From an uncultured Clostridia bacterium (lineage in GTDB: Bacteria; Bacillota; Clostridia; UMGS1810), in contig CAKSFP010000011.1 of assembly GCA_934454585.1 (NCBI GenBank), forward strand, positions 14,833 to 78,832: 64,000 nucleotides of DNA. The letters are read 5' to 3'. Position 1 is the stretch's first letter. Each line of letters starts with the position of its first letter. The notes under the pieces were generated by a model that was not told where the DNA came from, did no database searches, and saw nothing but the letters and a program-made list of their open reading frames with translations. The position numbers and the translations under genes are program-made. Below, piece by piece: positions 25,455-32,993 of this stretch.

Positions 25455-27422
25455 TCACCATTTTTCAAAAATATCTATTATCCGATCGCCGTCCGAGAGT
25501 CGTCTGAGCTCATCACAACTGCGTTCGTCTTCCATAAATGTTACTATTGATTTGTAAAAGCTTATTATCTTTTTGCGCACCTGCTCGTCCTCATCCAGAT
25601 CGAACGCCACAAGGAAGATTAAATCCGCCTCCGCACCGTCTGCGCTCCACTGTATCGGGTCTTGAAGTGACGCAAAGGCCACCACTGAGTGATTGACAAA
25701 ATCGCTCATGCCGTGCGGCACTGCAAATCCTCTGCCAATGTCTGTCGGCGTTGCCTGCTCCCTGTCCGTTACGGATTTTTCAAATTCGTCGGACACATAT
25801 CCGAGTGCGGCAAGTCTTGAGCACATCATGTGCAAAAGTTCATCTTTGCTCCTTGCCCGATATTTCGGGAAAACAAGGTCTCCCGCAAACAGCTGTGTAA
25901 CCGGGCTGACCCGCCTTGCTGCACCGCTCTTTCCGGCGCGCACCTTTCTCATCTCAGCCTCTATCTTGGTTATGTCTCTCTCGTCAAGCAAGTGTCCCAC
26001 CGTTACCACATCAATATTCATTCGGTATGAATCCAGCGGAATTGTTGATATCACAAAATCGCACTGCTCTTTTTTTATAGCTGCGATGTCGCGCCCGGAG
26101 AACACAGAAGTGATTTTTATCTCAGGCATAACCCTTGATATCTTCTCCCTCAGTATGTGCGAAATGCCCACTCCGTAATCACAGACTATGCAAGCCGATG
26201 GTCCGGAGAGCCTGCGCTCTATCGCTCCGCCTATGTGCAATGCTATGAAGCCCACCTCGTGCTCATTTATCTCGAGTCCGAGCTCTTTTTCAAACACATT
26301 GCCCAGGAACCACGCAACCGCCATCATGTTGGGATACTTCGCCTTGATGCCCGGCAGAAGCTGATTTTTGCGGACTATGCCGTACTTGATGCGCGATATG
26401 GTTGCTCTCAATTGCAGGAACATCTGCTTTACAAAGAACCTGTCATCTCTCAGATCTACTCCGGCAACTTCGCTTATCAGGTTGACACTCCTTACTGTGA
26501 GTCGGCACAGCTCGATGTTCATTCCCTCAAACCGTCTGCGTGCGTCCTCGTTTTCAAAGCGTTCTGCCTCTGATGCATCCACCGCAAATTCGATGAACTT
26601 CCGCTCTGCGTCGGGTAGTGTGAGTCCGTATTCGCTCTCCAGCCTGTCCGCCAGATATCCGCCAATGACCGCCGCCGACTCTCCGTCAACGCTGCATTTT
26701 TTTACATTCGGCATTGTAATGGTGTTACCGCTGCGTATCCGCAGTACCGTGATTGCCGAGAGAAAAAGCAGACTCACTCCGGAATCATAGCTGAAGTTGA
26801 GACCAAACTCTGCCTCAGTATCCTCTATGGCGCTTGCGGCACCTGTCGGTTCAAATCCGCCGAGGGCGGCGCACATTGCGGAGTATTCCCGCTCCGTCAT
26901 AAAATCAAACGGCGCCGAAGGGACCTGCGCAAGTGCCGCATACTCGGGGATATATTCCCGATAGAGATTGAGAGACGCTATCCTGTAGTTAAACTCTCCG
27001 CTCACTATGGACAATCCCTTGCCGCGGCGGCGTTCAAATACTATGCGTTTCTCACAGAACCATGCAGACACGCGGTCGAGAATCTTGTCAAGCTGAGTTC
27101 TGCCAAGGTAGTATTGCTCCGAGAGGCGCTGCGCTGTCAGACTTCCGTTTTTCATCAGCCGGCGCAGGATGAAGAACATTATCTCTCTGTCCTCGCCGCC
27201 ATCCGTTTCAAAGAGCTTGTTCCATTGCTCCTCGTCCATCTTCAATCTGACTCCGCTGTGGGGTTTCGTCTCCAGGCAAATCCCCGGCAGTTCTCTTGCG
27301 GCTGCGATGTCATTTCTGACTGTCTTCACCGAGACATTCATTTGAGATGCAATCTCGGCAAATGTCATATAGCCCTGATTGTTTTTCAAGAGTCTGAGTA
27401 TTTCGGTCTGTCTTTTGTTCAT
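25455..27422 (-). CDS. PRD-containing PTS-controlled transcriptional regulator (LicR/MtlR type)
   Basis: A 655-residue activator. An N-terminal HTH (QTEILRLLKNNQGYMTFAEI, MNVSVKTVRND) and a Mga-like second helix region are followed by two PRD domains (about 165-395, with EHEVGFIALHIGGAIER), a Gat-type IIB-like domain (SACIVCDYGVGISHILREK, Cys present, about 405-495) and a C-terminal IIA domain with His in GRGFAVPHGMSDF. PTS-dependent phosphorylation of these domains would couple sugar flux to expression of the downstream PTS genes. It is the first gene of the operon. A palindrome overlaps its own -10 region. Confidence 0.9.
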   Translation of the reverse strand: MNKRQTEILRLLKNNQGYMTFAEIASQMNVSVKTVRNDIAAARELPGICLETKPHSGVRLKMDEEQWNKLFETDGGEDREIMFFILRRLMKNGSLTAQRLSEQYYLGRTQLDKILDRVSAWFCEKRIVFERRRGKGLSIVSGEFNYRIASLNLYREYIPEYAALAQVPSAPFDFMTEREYSAMCAALGGFEPTGAASAIEDTEAEFGLNFSYDSGVSLLFLSAITVLRIRSGNTITMPNVKKCSVDGESAAVIGGYLADRLESEYGLTLPDAERKFIEFAVDASEAERFENEDARRRFEGMNIELCRLTVRSVNLISEVAGVDLRDDRFFVKQMFLQLRATISRIKYGIVRKNQLLPGIKAKYPNMMAVAWFLGNVFEKELGLEINEHEVGFIALHIGGAIERRLSGPSACIVCDYGVGISHILREKISRVMPEIKITSVFSGRDIAAIKKEQCDFVISTIPLDSYRMNIDVVTVGHLLDERDITKIEAEMRKVRAGKSGAARRVSPVTQLFAGDLVFPKYRARSKDELLHMMCSRLAALGYVSDEFEKSVTDREQATPTDIGRGFAVPHGMSDFVNHSVVAFASLQDPIQWSADGAEADLIFLVAFDLDEDEQVRKKIISFYKSIVTFMEDERSCDELRRLSDGDRIIDIFEKW

Positions 27423-27440
27423 TTTAGTGCGGCTCCTTTG

Positions 27441-27470
27441 TACAATTCAGATTATACACTGAATTTTGTA
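27441..27470 (-). promoter_or_regulatory. PTS operon promoter region with palindrome
   Basis: On the minus strand a TATAAT (27450-27455) lies ~30 bp before the regulator start, flanked by inverted arms TACAAAATTCAG and CTGAATTGTA. No good -35 stands 17 bp upstream (AATACT), as expected for an activator-dependent promoter. The palindrome is a candidate autoregulatory site. Confidence 0.55.
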
Positions 27471-27589
27471 TTTAGTATTTTTGAATTATTGACACATTAG
27501 TGAAACTTTTCTGCAATTAATATTGTTGACCCAAAAAATCGGTTTGATACCGAATTGTTTTATAAAATGTTATTTTTGTTTGATTTTTT

Positions 27590-27724
27590 TCGCGCCGTTC
27601 GTGCAGGCATACTTTGTTTTCGTACCGCTGCACCGATGTCCGGGGCGTCAAGAATAAAAAATGCATACACTGATGACGCCGGATTATATGCGTTACCTAA
27701 GAATAAAATATACCTGCACTTGCC
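27590..27724. repeat. MITE-like element, family A, copy 3 (fragment)
   Basis: A degraded copy in the orientation of copy 2. GCTGCACCGATGTCCGGGG matches the family core, AAGAATAAAAAATGCATACA the internal arm, and AAGAATAAAATATACC...TTGCCC the right end. The left terminal repeat is missing, so the left boundary is uncertain. It occupies most of the 393-bp gap 27423-27815 between the regulator and HU. Confidence 0.55.
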
Positions 27725-27754
27725 CGCACGACAGCTCCGTTTCAAAAATTGTAT

Positions 27755-27800
27755 AAAAAAACACCGCTGAGGCGCTTGTCCGCCCCGGCGGTGTTTTTTT
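27755..27800 (-). terminator. Intrinsic terminator of the HU gene
   Basis: AAAAAAACACCGC pairs with GCGGTGTTTTTTT around a GC-rich 20-nt loop; T-runs follow on either strand, so it could work in both directions. It begins 16 bp past the HU stop. Confidence 0.9.
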
Positions 27801-27815
27801 GTTTTTCATTCAAAA

Positions 27816-28088
27816 TTATTTTACAGCTTCTTTAAGGCCTTTGCCCACCTTGAAAGAAGGAACTGTTGCAGCCGGGATATCGATAACCGCACCTGTCTGG
27901 GGGTTCTTACCCTTTCTTGCTGCTCTCTTCTTTGTCTCAAATGAACCGAAGCCTACGAGAACAACCTTTTCGCCGTTCTTAAGACCCTCGGTAACGCTTT
28001 CAACAAATGCATTCAACGCCTTTTCCGCATCTTTTTTGCTAAGCTCAGCCTTATCAGCCATTTTAGCAATGAGTTCTGTTTTGTTCAT
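27816..28088 (-). CDS. hup: HU family DNA-binding protein
   Basis: A 90-residue nucleoid protein matching HU over its whole length: MNKTELIAKMADKAELSKKD, GEKVVLVGFGSFE, the DNA-binding arm tip RKGKNPQTG and the ending PSFKVGKGLKEAV. The Pro of the NPQTG tip that intercalates DNA is present. It is a single-gene unit with a strong promoter (28125-28153), an AGGAGG ribosome site and its own terminator. Confidence 0.96.
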   Translation of the reverse strand: MNKTELIAKMADKAELSKKDAEKALNAFVESVTEGLKNGEKVVLVGFGSFETKKRAARKGKNPQTGAVIDIPAATVPSFKVGKGLKEAVK

Positions 28089-28124
28089 TACCTTACTACC
28101 TCCTAATAATATTAGTATGTGGAT

Positions 28125-28153
28125 ATTATATCAAATAATTCCAGGGCTTGCAA
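28125..28153 (-). promoter_or_regulatory. HU gene promoter
   Basis: On the minus strand TTGCAA (28148-28153), 17-bp spacer, TATAAT (28125-28130), 37 bp before the ATG. Confidence 0.8.
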
Positions 28154-28267
28154 TAGTTATTATACACAAATTTATGAGCATAAATTTTATAAAACGGCGC
28201 TTTTTTCGGTGTTTTTGTCAAATGAAGGCATTATTTTGTGCAAGACACACATTCGGCGCCTGTTTTT

Positions 28268-29920
28268 CTACTGTTCAACCGGCACAATCCGATTTATTCC
28301 GGCATTCTCCGCAGAGAGATAAACTCCACTCGGCAGACCGCCTGTTTCTATGTCCGCCCAAATTATCATGCCCTCTTTTAATGCAATATTTCCGACACTG
28401 TCGTCAAGCGGAATAATATCAGCCAGGCTTGTGCCCTCCGCTGCTGATTTAATGTCTATCTTAACTCTGAATGTATATCCGTTGCCGTTGTTTATAACCA
28501 TGCTCGGATAGTGAGTAATGCTCGCCTTGAGATCATCTCTCTCATTCCATGCAGAGCTGATGTCAAGCAGCATCTCGCTGTATACAGAGTTAAAGTCCCT
28601 TACGCTGTCATACACTGCCTTGGGCATTCCGATGCCGTCGCCGTCCTTATATGTCACAAAAGGCGAATCATATACCGTGTTCGGCACTTCATCCAGTATC
28701 AGCGCATATTTTTCCGCTGCCTCGGGATATGTCGCCGTATCGGTGCGCACAGATGTACCCATGCCGCTGCGGTTTGCCTCAAACACATAGGCATTGTTCA
28801 GACCCGATATGCTGTCCGCCTCAATCAGCAGACACGCCAATTGACGCATCGTCACGGGCGAATCCGCCTTTATTGTGCCGTCCGCATACAGATATATTCC
28901 GTTGTTCTTGGCCATGGTGAGCAGTTTGTTTGCAATCTCGCTGTCGGTCTTTGTCACATCGGAATAATATCCGTCCGCCTCGCCGTAATTGAGATATTTG
29001 TATGATGTTTTAACCAATCCGAAAGCAACCGCGCACACAGCATCCGCCACAGTCGCCTTTTGGTCAATATATTCGGGCGTAACCTTGTCCTCACCGATGC
29101 AATAAGCCGCATACACGCCGAGGGGGCGCACATATTTGTGCTCAAAAGCATCTTTCTTCACCGAATAATTGTTGTATGTGAGTGTGTGCTGACGGCAGGC
29201 AAGGCGCATCGCTATGTTGGCAATTTCGCCGTGAGTCAGCGTGCCGTCAGGGTCGTACTCACGGTCGTCAAGCAGATTAAAACTGTCATATATCGCCTTA
29301 AGCGTGCTGTCGGGGATGTTGTCTATCGGGTTTTTTGCCGCGCTTGAAACATTCTCCCTTGCACGGATGATGAGCACCGCAGCTTCGGCACGGCTGAGAG
29401 TATCGCCCAGGCGCATATCTATGTAGTCGTTGCCTACCATTATTCCCTTGGAATATACCCATGCGGCAGCGTCGGCGTTGTCACCCTGAGATGTGATGAC
29501 GGACGGCACATTGTCAACCTTTGCGCTGCCGTTTCTGCTCCAGAGCAGAGTTGCCACATCGCCGCGCTTTATCGGCTCGTCCGGCTTGAAAACCCCTGTC
29601 GACACCGGTGCAAGACCCGATGCCATTACATAATCATAATACCAGTCACCCGGGTTGACATCGGTGTATCTGTCCGTTGTCACCTTGTCTGTCTTGCCGA
29701 TCATCTTTACAAATTCCGCCCTCGATACGGACGAATCCGGAGCGAAGGTGCCGTCCGGCAATCCGCCGATCGTTCCCTCGTCAACCAAACGCCGCACTGC
29801 CGAATATGCCCAGTGACCGCTCGCCAAATCCGGAAACTCTGCAGCGGCAAATACTGCGCCGCCCGCGCACGGCAAGGCCATTACGGCGCTGAGGATTAAT
29901 GCCAAAACTCTTTTTTTCAT
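28268..29920 (-). CDS. Secreted SLH-domain protein
   Basis: A 550-residue surface protein. The signal peptide (MKKRVLALILSAVMALP) ends near AVFAAAEF; three SLH motifs come first, at about 28-200 (FPDLASGHWAYSAVRRLV, YTDVNPGDWYYDYVMA). A degenerate second SLH-like set (residues ~200-375, with DGTLTHGEIANIAMRLA and KADSPVTMRQLACLLIE) follows, then an uncharacterised ~170-residue C-terminus. The N-terminal placement of the SLH block contrasts with the C-terminal blocks in the pair at 2390-5950. Its ATG overlaps the stop of the HPr-kinase-like gene as ATGA, so the two are translationally coupled. Confidence 0.82.
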   Translation of the reverse strand: MKKRVLALILSAVMALPCAGGAVFAAAEFPDLASGHWAYSAVRRLVDEGTIGGLPDGTFAPDSSVSRAEFVKMIGKTDKVTTDRYTDVNPGDWYYDYVMASGLAPVSTGVFKPDEPIKRGDVATLLWSRNGSAKVDNVPSVITSQGDNADAAAWVYSKGIMVGNDYIDMRLGDTLSRAEAAVLIIRARENVSSAAKNPIDNIPDSTLKAIYDSFNLLDDREYDPDGTLTHGEIANIAMRLACRQHTLTYNNYSVKKDAFEHKYVRPLGVYAAYCIGEDKVTPEYIDQKATVADAVCAVAFGLVKTSYKYLNYGEADGYYSDVTKTDSEIANKLLTMAKNNGIYLYADGTIKADSPVTMRQLACLLIEADSISGLNNAYVFEANRSGMGTSVRTDTATYPEAAEKYALILDEVPNTVYDSPFVTYKDGDGIGMPKAVYDSVRDFNSVYSEMLLDISSAWNERDDLKASITHYPSMVINNGNGYTFRVKIDIKSAAEGTSLADIIPLDDSVGNIALKEGMIIWADIETGGLPSGVYLSAENAGINRIVPVEQ

Positions 29921-30807
29921 GATTTCATATTTCCTTTCGCAAGTTCATCTGATATTTTTTTTGCGGTGTATGCCGCGTCCGCCTCCATGTTGCAGCGGAG
30001 TGTATACACCGGAACTTTTTTCATTACCGCGTCAACGGTTTTTATCATGCTGTCAGTCATCGCACCGTTCACGGGCGAGCGCAGCTGCCCCATCATGCGC
30101 GAGAATGCAATCGGAGTCGGCAGACGCACCGCCGAGTTCTCCTTTGCGCGCTCGATGAAGAATATAGCGCCGAGAGGCACTGTCCGGTTATTGTTTATGC
30201 CGCTCGAGCCGGCAAACGGAGTGCCTGATATAAATACATCGCCGTCTCTTACGCTTATCATAGGCGTGTCATCGTTTATGTATTCCGTGCCGGGTATGTA
30301 TTTTTGCCACAGGGCGGTATGGGTGGATTTGCCTACGCCGGAATCCGCCGAAAACGCAACCCCGATTCCGTCGCAGCATATTGCGGACGAATGAAGCACC
30401 AGTCTGCCGTGCATCATCGCAACATAATGCATCACCATGCTCAGAGTATTGATAAGATATGCCTTGTCGTCACAGCCGAGGCACCTTTTTGTGTCATACA
30501 TCGTCACAGTTATGTCGTCAAAGTTCTCGTTATACTCCGTGCATACCGCCGCCCCGTCAAGATCGGGGAACAGCAGATAGTGTAGCAGATTTTTTCCCTC
30601 ATTCTGCGACCGCCACACCTCGCCGCCGACCGCACATACAATGTCATTATCCGGCAACGGCATTGCAGTATCCGTCATCTCTATATTTATGCGGACATCA
30701 ACGCTTTCTGCTGCGCCGTCCTCATACGGGTGTATACGCTCATTGAACACATCGTCGGTGTACCCGTCGAATCCTATGCGCAAACCTGCTATATTGTAAA
30801 TTCTCAT
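29917..30807 (-). CDS. HPr-kinase/PEPCK-fold P-loop protein, function unknown
   Basis: A 296-residue cytosolic protein with an HprK/PEPCK-like nucleotide-binding core: HSSAICCDGIGVAFSADSGV runs into GVGKSTHTALW at about 150-165, then NDDTPMISV and SGTPFAGSSG. These correspond to the Walker A, Walker B-like and substrate loops of HPr kinase-like proteins. The ~130 residues before it do not look like the N-terminal domain of HprK, so I do not call it hprK. Proteins of this sort occur beside peptide-modification and surface genes. Here it is coupled by a 4-bp overlap to an SLH protein. Substrate unknown. Confidence 0.62.
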   Translation of the reverse strand: MRIYNIAGLRIGFDGYTDDVFNERIHPYEDGAAESVDVRINIEMTDTAMPLPDNDIVCAVGGEVWRSQNEGKNLLHYLLFPDLDGAAVCTEYNENFDDITVTMYDTKRCLGCDDKAYLINTLSMVMHYVAMMHGRLVLHSSAICCDGIGVAFSADSGVGKSTHTALWQKYIPGTEYINDDTPMISVRDGDVFISGTPFAGSSGINNNRTVPLGAIFFIERAKENSAVRLPTPIAFSRMMGQLRSPVNGAMTDSMIKTVDAVMKKVPVYTLRCNMEADAAYTAKKISDELAKGNMKS

Positions 30808-30983
30808 TGCATCACCAATTTTCTGTTTTCTGTTTACTTAAATATAATATCAGATTTTCGAAATTTTTTCAACCGTAAATATACATAAATTATTCGTTCC
30901 GATTTTTATAACGCAATAATTTCAGTTTAGCTCACGAAAAAGCCGACAGAATGCGGGTGTAAAAATGGGATTTGTTTTTTATA

Positions 30984-31012
30984 TGGACAATTCCGTTCAG
31001 GTATGATATACT
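30984..31012 (+). promoter_or_regulatory. trmB promoter
   Basis: TGGACA (30984-30989), 17-bp spacer, TATACT (31007-31012), about 53 bp before the trmB ATG. Confidence 0.65.
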
Positions 31013-31065
31013 GTTCATGTTCGTTTCAGAAAAAACCCAAAATAAATTACGGAGTGACATACATT

Positions 31066-31713
31066 ATGAGAATGAGAAAGAAAAAGCACCGCGAGGACAG
31101 GCTGTCGACATGCGCCGATCTTTTTACGGAGAGCCTCGAGACATATGGAAACAGCCTGAAACCGCTGTTTGAAAACGATAATCCGATTCATGCGGAAATC
31201 GGCTGCGGCAAGGGGAAATTCATCACCGAGACCGCTGCGAACCACCCGGAGATAAACTACCTCGCCATCGAGAAAAACCTTGATGTACTTGTGCTTGCGG
31301 CAGAAAAAATCAAGGCGGCAAACATAAAAAATGTCCGTTTTGCGGCAGGCGACGCCAACGCCCTGGCTCAGACGAAGATAGAAAACGAGGTTGAACGCAT
31401 TTATATAAACTTTTGCGATCCGTGGAAGAAAAACCGCCAGGCAAAGCGGCGCCTCACTCATGAGAATTTTCTCAAAATTTACGAAAGGCTGCTTGTACCG
31501 GGCGGTGAAGTTCATTTTAAGACAGACAACACAAAACTCTTTGAGTTTTCGCTCAATTCGTTTTCCGCTTACGGTCTGATGATGAAAAACATCACTCTCG
31601 ACTTGCACAACAGCGATTTCGAGGGCAATGTCATGACGGAATACGAAACTCTCTTTTCCGGGAAAGGACAGCCGATATATCGCTGTGAGGTGGTTTTCCC
31701 GTCAATGAAGTGA
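31066..31713 (+). CDS. trmB: tRNA (guanine46-N7)-methyltransferase TrmB
   Basis: A 215-residue SAM methyltransferase making m7G46 in the tRNA variable loop. It has MRMRKKKHREDRL at the N-terminus, SAM motif EIGCGKGKFITETA, the catalytic NFCDPWKKNRQAKRRL, and LVPGGEVHFKTDN. The near-C-terminal TEYETLFSGKGQPIYR is diagnostic. ATG 31066 is chosen from family alignment and GGAGTG upstream; the open frame to 31003 overlaps the promoter. A large palindrome follows. Confidence 0.95.
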   Translation: MRMRKKKHREDRLSTCADLFTESLETYGNSLKPLFENDNPIHAEIGCGKGKFITETAANHPEINYLAIEKNLDVLVLAAEKIKAANIKNVRFAAGDANALAQTKIENEVERIYINFCDPWKKNRQAKRRLTHENFLKIYERLLVPGGEVHFKTDNTKLFEFSLNSFSAYGLMMKNITLDLHNSDFEGNVMTEYETLFSGKGQPIYRCEVVFPSMK

Positions 31714-31721
31714 CCTGTTGT

Positions 31722-31759
31722 CCGTCCGGCACGGTTTTTGCAAAAACCGTGCCGGACGG
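31722..31759 (+). terminator. Perfect palindrome after trmB, probable terminator
   Basis: A perfect 18-bp-arm palindrome (CCGTCCGGCACGGTTTTT, centre GC). It starts 8 bp after the trmB stop. No T-run follows directly, but the inner arm is itself T-rich. Confidence 0.6.
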
Positions 31760-31836
31760 TTGCACCCACAACTGCGGAGATTTTTTTGTGCCGTTTATTC
31801 GTTTTTGTGATTTTTGCGATTTTTCGTTTTTTTGTC

Positions 31837-31865
31837 TTGACATTTTCCGCGGTATAATGTATAAT
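31837..31865 (+). promoter_or_regulatory. tRNA-Trp promoter
   Basis: Consensus TTGACA (31837-31842), 17-bp spacer and consensus TATAAT (31860-31865), 22 bp before the mature tRNA. A second TATAAT overlaps the spacer at 31853. Confidence 0.9.
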
Positions 31866-31887
31866 ATCAATGTTGCGGATTTAATAT

Positions 31888-31963
31888 AGGGGTATAGCTC
31901 AGTTGGTAGAGCATTGGTCTCCAAAACCAAGTGCCGAGGGTTCAAGTCCTTCTGCCCCTGCCA
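31888..31963 (+). tRNA. tRNA-Trp (anticodon CCA)
   Basis: A 76-nt cloverleaf. Acceptor AGGGGTA pairs with TGCCCCT, discriminator G, and CCA is encoded. The D arm is GCTCAGTTGGTAGAGC, the anticodon arm TTGGTCTCCAAAACCAA gives anticodon CCA, and the T arm is AGGGTTCAAGTCCTT with a TTCAAGT loop. It has its own promoter and terminator. The visibly AT-rich region begins right after it. Confidence 0.95.
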
Positions 31964-31964
31964 G

Positions 31965-32010
31965 GAAAAAATCTCAAAAGTCGCTTGTGTCGCGGCTTTT
32001 GAGATTTTTT
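31965..32010 (+). terminator. Terminator of tRNA-Trp
   Basis: AAAAAATCTCAAAAG pairs with CTTTTGAGATTTTTT around a short GC-containing loop, beginning 2 bp after the CCA end. T-runs on either side make it potentially bidirectional. Confidence 0.9.
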
Positions 32011-32095
32011 ATATCTGTAAATTGCGCAGATTTTACAGTGTTTTCAATTGCTCCGGTATATCGTCTTTATTAAACATTATTATCATCCCCGTTGC

Positions 32096-32953
32096 TTATA
32101 TATTTAATAAAACTATTGAAAAAACACCTAATATGAATCCGATATTTTGAATTCTCGTCAATTTTTCGGCGTACAAAAACCTCGATACAAAATAAGCCGT
32201 GACAATTCCTCCTGCCGATATGCTCGGGAACAGCACTACATTCGGGAGAAGCGGCGTTAAAATCATCACCACAAGATTAATCAATCCGTTGATTATGCCC
32301 TTTGGCAAGCCGTATTTCAAACAGCCTGTAAGGCTTGTGCGGTTAATGTCTTTTCTTGCAATTTCGCAGCAAAGCAGTACAACTATCGCCGCGAAAAGCG
32401 CAATTGCCATAAATTCGCTTTTGAATCCCCCGGAGAATCGTAGCTGCTGCATCTTCTGCACGGTTGAGCACATGCCGTTTCCTATAAATCCAATAAATAT
32501 GCTGATTATCCACGCAAGCGAGAATTTGACTCTTTCACCTTTTCTTGCGGTTACCAGGGCTAAAGAAACAAGTAAAAAAATAATTCCGGCAACGCATGTC
32601 AATTTTATCTTTTCGTGCAACATGATTATTCCGTAAAGCGTCGGAATAATCAGCGAATATGAGCTTATGAGCATTGTCAGAGCATACGGTCCGTAATGTA
32701 TTGCCAAAAGTATTCCGACAAGTGCCGCCCCGTAAGAGGCGGCAAATCCGAGTGAGTACGGTACTATCCTTATGTCGAAACAAAAGCCGTTTCCCGCTTT
32801 TATCAGCCAAAACATCAAAGCTCCGAGTGCAGTTGTCAATGCAAACAATAATGAATTTGATTCTTCGCGTCTGTCATATTCTTTTGCCAGTATACCTTCC
32901 GTAGCGGATGCCGCCACCAAAAAAGCCAATAAAATATATGTGTACATTTTCAT
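32096..32953 (-). CDS. EamA/DMT-family transporter
   Basis: A 285-residue membrane protein with about ten hydrophobic segments in two halves, the layout of EamA (drug/metabolite transporter) proteins. The N-half has ATEGILAKEYD and GALMFWLIKAGN, and AIHYGPYALTMLISSYSLII is the conserved end of an EamA repeat. Substrate is unknown. It starts 40 bp after the big SLH gene and could be the last gene of the glycan operon, which would favour a sugar or metabolite exporter/importer role, but this is weak. Confidence 0.78.
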   Translation of the reverse strand: MKMYTYILLAFLVAASATEGILAKEYDRREESNSLLFALTTALGALMFWLIKAGNGFCFDIRIVPYSLGFAASYGAALVGILLAIHYGPYALTMLISSYSLIIPTLYGIIMLHEKIKLTCVAGIIFLLVSLALVTARKGERVKFSLAWIISIFIGFIGNGMCSTVQKMQQLRFSGGFKSEFMAIALFAAIVVLLCCEIARKDINRTSLTGCLKYGLPKGIINGLINLVVMILTPLLPNVVLFPSISAGGIVTAYFVSRFLYAEKLTRIQNIGFILGVFSIVLLNI

Positions 32954-32993
32954 ACCTTTCTAAAATCAAATTTTATCGTACATAATGTACTTA

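Noticed and set aside
29917..30807. Genuine HPr kinase/phosphorylase (hprK)
   Set aside because: The P-loop core fits, but the N-terminal HprK domain and its usual motifs are not seen and the context is a surface protein gene.
31888..31963. attL site of an integrated island at tRNA-Trp
   Set aside because: No second copy of the tRNA 3' end was found near 56 kb and no integrase is in the window; kept only as a composition-based finding.
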